Positions 5,923 to 8,284 of a stretch of DNA of 8,284 nucleotides are shown one piece after another. The translations under genes and the position numbers were made by a program. The number at the start of each line of letters is the position of its first letter. The stretch's first letter is position 1. The notes beneath the pieces were generated by a model that saw only the letters and a program-made list of their open reading frames with translations, was not told the origin of the DNA and made no database searches. The stretch covers positions 1 through 8,284 of the forward strand of contig CAZQSS010000037.1 of NCBI GenBank assembly GCA_964596405.1. The letters are read 5' to 3'. The DNA comes from CAZQSS01 sp964596405. Its GTDB lineage: Bacteria; Patescibacteriota; Patescibacteriia; Magasanikbacterales; UBA10003.

Positions 5923-5959
5923 AATTACAAAAAATCATCCCGCAATGCGGGATGATTTT
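5923..5959 (-). terminator. Terminator between the tRNA array and the sigma stub
   Basis: AAAATCATCCCGC (5931-5943) pairs perfectly with GCGGGATGATTTT (5947-5959) around AAT. On the minus strand it is followed by TTTTTTGTAATTTT, so it mainly ends the sigma-factor stub; on the plus strand T-rich sequence also follows, and it may stop transcription from the tRNA array. Confidence 0.88.
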
Positions 5960-5963
5960 AAGT

Positions 5964-6098
5964 TTATTTCTTTTCTTCTGCTGGAGCGGATGCGCCAGGC
6001 GGCGGCGTAGCCGGTGGAGCAACAATCAAAACTTCCAACGATTTTTCATCGCCGGCTAAATAACGGCTCACCAATTTTTCATCATTTGTTTCCGCCAT
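5964..6098 (-). pseudogene. 44-aa stub resembling the N-terminus of a sigma-70 family factor
   Basis: The minus strand encodes 44 aa from the ATG at 6098. Residues 6-25 (DEKLVSRYLAGDEKSLEVLI) strongly resemble the first helix of sigma region 2 in ECF-type sigma factors, which usually start in this way and continue into an RY motif for about 180 aa. Here the similarity stops at residue 26 and is replaced by a Pro/Ala-rich tail ending EEKK and TAA. The best reading is a sigma gene deleted and joined to unrelated 3' sequence; a genuine small protein is possible since start, promoter-like boxes and a strong terminator are all in place. Sigma similarity is recognised by eye over only 20 residues. 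Confidence 0.55.
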
Positions 6099-6107
6099 AT
6101 TTTTAAC

Positions 6108-6136
6108 ATCTTACTCCAAAAACGTAACTTCGGCAA
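6108..6136 (-). promoter_or_regulatory. Possible promoter of the sigma stub
   Basis: On the minus strand TTGCCG (6131-6136), 17 bp, TAAGAT (6108-6113), each a 4/6 match. The start would be only a few nt before the ATG at 6098, implying a nearly leaderless message. The MITE-like element begins within 5 bp upstream of the -35 box. Confidence 0.35.
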
Positions 6137-6140
6137 TTGT

Positions 6141-6304
6141 GGGGTCTGTCGCCAAATACGCTTTCGTGACGAAATTTCAGAATTTTGAGTCAGAATCGCT
6201 GAACAAATTTTGAGGTTTAACTAAGTGTTAAGCCGAAAAATTTTGAAGCGATTATGGCCGAAATTATGAAATTGCAGTAGAACTGGTATTTGGCGACAGA
6301 CCCC
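6141..6304. mobile_element. 164-bp MITE-like element with 19-bp inverted ends
   Basis: The ends are perfect 19-bp inverted repeats: GGGGTCTGTCGCCAAATAC (6141-6159) and its reverse complement (6286-6304). They are flanked by the direct repeat TTGT (6137-6140 and 6305-6308), a likely 4-bp target duplication. The interior is also palindromic with mismatches: AATTTCA 6173 / 6273, AATCGCT 6194 / 6253, and a central 8-bp hairpin (6214-6221 / 6227-6234), all centred near 6223. No ORF is inside. It is therefore a non-autonomous element needing a transposase elsewhere; I cannot assign an IS family. It separates the sigma stub from mgtE. Confidence 0.85.
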
Positions 6305-6369
6305 TTGTCCTTGTAAAAAACACTAAATTAAAGTACCTTGATAATATAGTCTTAATCTCTAAAAACCAT

Positions 6370-7335
6370 ATGAACTCAAATATCGCCGGAAACCGAATGG
6401 TCCAAACAGTGCCAACAGTCAGACCAAACGAAACAATCGCGGAAGTTGAGCGCGTTCTGGTTGAACGCGCGAAGGATTTTGAAACTATAAACTACATCTA
6501 TATAACCGATGAAGAAAATCGATTACTTGGGGTTCTTTCGCTAAAGGAGGTCTTCCGCGCTCCAAAAAATTTGGCCGTCCGGAACTTGATGAAAACAAAA
6601 CCCGTCACCGCCGGATTCGGAACACGTCCGGAAAAAATCGCGAATCTCGCGTTAAAATATAATTTAAAAGCCGTTCCCATCACGGATAAAGACAACCGGC
6701 TTCTGGGCGTTGTCCCATCCGATGTCATCCTTAAAATCCTTCACGAAGAACACAGTAAATATGTAATGCGTTCTGCCGGCGTCGTATTCTCAAGGGGTCA
6801 AACAAAAGATATAATTTCCGCTTCGGCAATTTTGTATACTTGCAAACGCGTTCCCTGGCTGGTGGTGGGGCTGGCCGGCGGCGTAGCCGCAGCCTTTATG
6901 GTCAATGCTTTTGAGGACGCGATTAAAGAAATGCTAACGCTCACCGCGTTTATTCCGGCCATTGTTTACATGGCCGACGCAGTCGGCTCGCAAACACAAA
7001 CCATCTTTATCAGAAGCCTGGCTGTTGATCATTCACTCGGGATGAAAAAATATATTACTCGCGAAATAATCGCGGGCCTCGCCATCGCGACGTTTTTAAG
7101 TCTTTTAATAAGCGCCATTTCTTTCGTCTGGTGGAAACCGGCCATCTTGGGCGCGATTCTCGGAATTTCTTTTTTTGTAACAATTATCACGGCGATCGCG
7201 GTGGCGCTCCTTTTGCCCTGGATTTTCCTGCGCGCGAAAATTGACCCGGCCATCGCCTCCGGTCCATTTGCGACGGTTATCAGAGACATCTTGAGTTTGA
7301 TAATTTATCTTAGTGTGGCGTCTGTAATGATTTGA
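6370..7335 (+). CDS. mgtE: MgtE-family magnesium transporter lacking the N domain
   Basis: A 321-aa Mg2+ channel/transporter in the cytoplasmic membrane. Two CBS domains (about 11-64 and 71-124) sense Mg2+ and gate the pore in this family. A linker helix leads to a transmembrane domain with about five segments (near 162-182, 190-212, 231-253, 258-285, 302-320). Family motifs include GSQTQTIFIRSLA (206-218) and DPAIASGPF (292-300), whose Asp292 matches the pore Asp that binds Mg2+. Usual MgtE is about 450 aa with a helical N domain before the CBS pair; that domain is absent, a shorter form that presumably alters gating. The ATG at 6370 has no Shine-Dalgarno; a -10-like TATAGT (6345-6350) lacks a good -35. 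The MITE-like element ends 65 bp upstream and may have displaced promoter elements. Confidence 0.92.
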   Translation: MNSNIAGNRMVQTVPTVRPNETIAEVERVLVERAKDFETINYIYITDEENRLLGVLSLKEVFRAPKNLAVRNLMKTKPVTAGFGTRPEKIANLALKYNLKAVPITDKDNRLLGVVPSDVILKILHEEHSKYVMRSAGVVFSRGQTKDIISASAILYTCKRVPWLVVGLAGGVAAAFMVNAFEDAIKEMLTLTAFIPAIVYMADAVGSQTQTIFIRSLAVDHSLGMKKYITREIIAGLAIATFLSLLISAISFVWWKPAILGAILGISFFVTIITAIAVALLLPWIFLRAKIDPAIASGPFATVIRDILSLIIYLSVASVMI

Positions 7336-7345
7336 GGTCTAAATT

Positions 7346-7385
7346 AAAAAACACGCCTCAACATAAATGTTGGGGCGTGTTTTTT
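7346..7385. terminator. Bidirectional terminator between mgtE and nrdG
   Basis: AAAAAACACGCCTCAACA (7346-7363) pairs with 7368-7385 over 18 bp (one T-G wobble) around a TAAA loop. Each strand then ends in a T run, so it serves both converging genes. Confidence 0.93.
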
Positions 7386-7390
7386 AATTT

Positions 7391-8092
7391 TTATCTGATT
7401 TCGCATTTTCCCACCCAGCGTTCGCATTGTCTGGCCAAATCTTCCAGCTCTTTTTTATTAAACGGCTGTCGCCCGACAAAACTTTCATCAACCAAGTTAT
7501 CACGCGAAACAAATTGCTGTAAAACAAACTTTTTAGCGCCTCTCACCGACCAGGCCATGTCCAAAATATCTTCCGATGAGTGCAGACCACTGACCACCGT
7601 TGACCGAAATTCGTAATCAACGCCGGAATTTTTAATCACTTCTATACTTTTTTTAATTAAATCGAAATCAATAGCGCGACCTGTTACCTCGGCGTATTTT
7701 TCCATCGGCGCTTTAATATCCATCGCCAAAAAATCCACCAAATTGTTTTTTACCAACCGCTCAATAATAATGGGGATGAAACCGTTGGTATCCAATTTTA
7801 CCAAAAAATTAAATTCTTTTATCTTTTTTACAAAATCAACAATCCCCGGCTGAATGGTTGGTTCTCCGCCCGTAATCACCACCCCCTCCAACAAACCCCG
7901 TCTAGATTTTAAAAAATCCAAAACATATTCTTCGCTGTATTCCTGATTCCTGATTCGTGATTCATTCTTCATCACCAATTCCGGATTATGGCAAAACCCG
8001 CAACAAAAATTGCAACCTACAGTAAAAATCACCGCGGCCGGCTTGCCCGGATAATCAAGCAAACTTAATTTTTGCAAACCGCCAATCGTCAC
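7391..8092 (-). CDS. nrdG: Anaerobic ribonucleotide reductase activating protein (radical SAM)
   Basis: A 233-aa radical-SAM enzyme expected to use a [4Fe-4S] cluster and S-adenosylmethionine to install the glycyl radical on NrdD, enabling oxygen-free dNTP synthesis. The family start IGGLQKLSLLDYPGK fixes the GTG at 8092; a stop lies 10 codons upstream in frame. The cluster motif is Cys27-x3-Cys31-x2-Cys34, followed by HNPEL. GGEP (75-78) binds SAM in this family. The MDIKAP block (124-129) is typical. Residues 42-51 are encoded by a 7-nt tandem repeat (7937-7967) and look like an insert. nrdD ends 27 nt upstream, so the two form an operon. Confidence 0.9.
   Translation of the reverse strand: MTIGGLQKLSLLDYPGKPAAVIFTVGCNFCCGFCHNPELVMKNESRIRNQEYSEEYVLDFLKSRRGLLEGVVITGGEPTIQPGIVDFVKKIKEFNFLVKLDTNGFIPIIIERLVKNNLVDFLAMDIKAPMEKYAEVTGRAIDFDLIKKSIEVIKNSGVDYEFRSTVVSGLHSSEDILDMAWSVRGAKKFVLQQFVSRDNLVDESFVGRQPFNKKELEDLARQCERWVGKCEIR
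7937..7967. repeat. 7-nt tandem repeat inside nrdG
   Basis: On the plus strand CTGATTC, CTGATTC, GTGATTC follow each other (7943-7963), flanked by partial units GTATTC and ATTC. Seven is not a multiple of three, so gain or loss of one unit would shift the nrdG frame right after its cluster-binding cysteines. Confidence 0.8.
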
Positions 8093-8124
8093 AGAATTAA
8101 GAACTAAGCAAGATAAGAATTAAG
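8093..8124. repeat. 9-bp direct repeat in the nrdD-nrdG spacer
   Basis: AGAATTAAG occurs at 8093-8101 and 8116-8124, with AACTAAG between. It fills the short spacer and overlaps the nrdD stop codon. It looks like slippage-derived sequence; no function is evident. Confidence 0.55.
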
Positions 8125-8284
8125 TCTCCTCGACCGACATCTGCTTGTCATAAGTCTGGCGGTCGGCAAACTCCGCCTGCTTGCCCTTGTTCCATTGCTT
8201 AACCGGCCGCAGATAGCCCACCACCCGAGAATAGACTTCGCAGGCCTGGCGTTTATCCGCTAAATTTTCCAGCTGAGGATTTTC
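8120..8284 (-). CDS. nrdD: Anaerobic ribonucleoside-triphosphate reductase, C-terminal end
   Basis: The last 54 residues of a class III ribonucleotide reductase; the gene continues beyond the window edge. CEVYSRVVGYLRPV followed by WNKGKQAEF and DRQTYD is the characteristic C-terminus, in which the Gly of RVVGYL is the radical-carrying glycine in this family. The enzyme reduces ribonucleoside triphosphates without oxygen after activation by NrdG, encoded directly downstream. This pair points to an anaerobic or microaerobic lifestyle. Confidence 0.92.
   Translation of the reverse strand, partial: ENPQLENLADKRQACEVYSRVVGYLRPVKQWNKGKQAEFADRQTYDKQMSVEET

Noticed and set aside
6001..6889. 13-bp match GGCGGCGTAGCCG in the sigma stub and mgtE
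   Set aside because: One such match is expected by chance in a window of this size and both lie in Gly/Ala/Pro-coding sequence.

Overview
The window looks like part of a Patescibacteria (Candidate Phyla Radiation, probably Parcubacteria-like) genome from a metagenome scaffold. This rests on inference: MurF lacks its usual N-terminal uridine-binding domain, MgtE lacks its N-terminal domain, most genes have no Shine-Dalgarno sequence, intergenic spacers hold AT-rich fold-back repeats, and an exactly 100-base N run marks a scaffold gap. TGA acts as a stop (ends of the lipoprotein and mgtE genes), which argues against the Gracilibacteria/Absconditabacteria code.

Layout. 1-796 (+): a self-contained unit with a 20-bp dyad, a promoter, a good ribosome binding site, a secreted lipoprotein with a MopE-type metal-binding motif, and a terminator. 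5214-811 (-): one apparent transcription unit pilT - ftsI - murF - tRNA-Glu, covering pilus retraction ATPase, septal transpeptidase, peptidoglycan precursor ligase and a tRNA 4 nt after murF, closed by a hairpin terminator. An imperfect fold-back repeat separates ftsI and murF. 5199-5920 (+): a promoter that overlaps the pilT promoter back to back drives a broken tRNA-Pro-like gene, an 88-aa GIY-YIG nuclease, an intact tRNA-Pro(CGG), and, after the scaffold gap, two 79-bp tandem units built from tRNA-Pro 3' parts. 5923-6136 (-): a 44-aa stub resembling the start of a sigma factor, with its own terminator. 6137-6308: a 164-bp MITE-like palindrome with 19-bp perfect terminal inverted repeats and a 4-bp target duplication. 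6370-7335 (+): MgtE-like magnesium transporter. 8284-7391 (-): end of nrdD (anaerobic ribonucleotide reductase) and nrdG (its radical-SAM activase), converging on mgtE at a shared strong terminator.

The most unusual part is 5238-5960. A tRNA-Pro-like gene appears split in its T-loop by a GIY-YIG nuclease element, followed by an intact tRNA-Pro and tRNA-derived tandem repeats. In these copies the anticodon arm, and once the T arm, has been replaced by a perfect GC-rich palindrome with a 3-nt loop. One of these palindromes is also the core of the next terminator, and a hairpin of the same kind appears to be inserted in one arm of the ftsI-murF fold-back. Together this suggests very small palindromes that spread into existing stem-loops. 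The scaffold gap inside the array means its copy number and order are not established.
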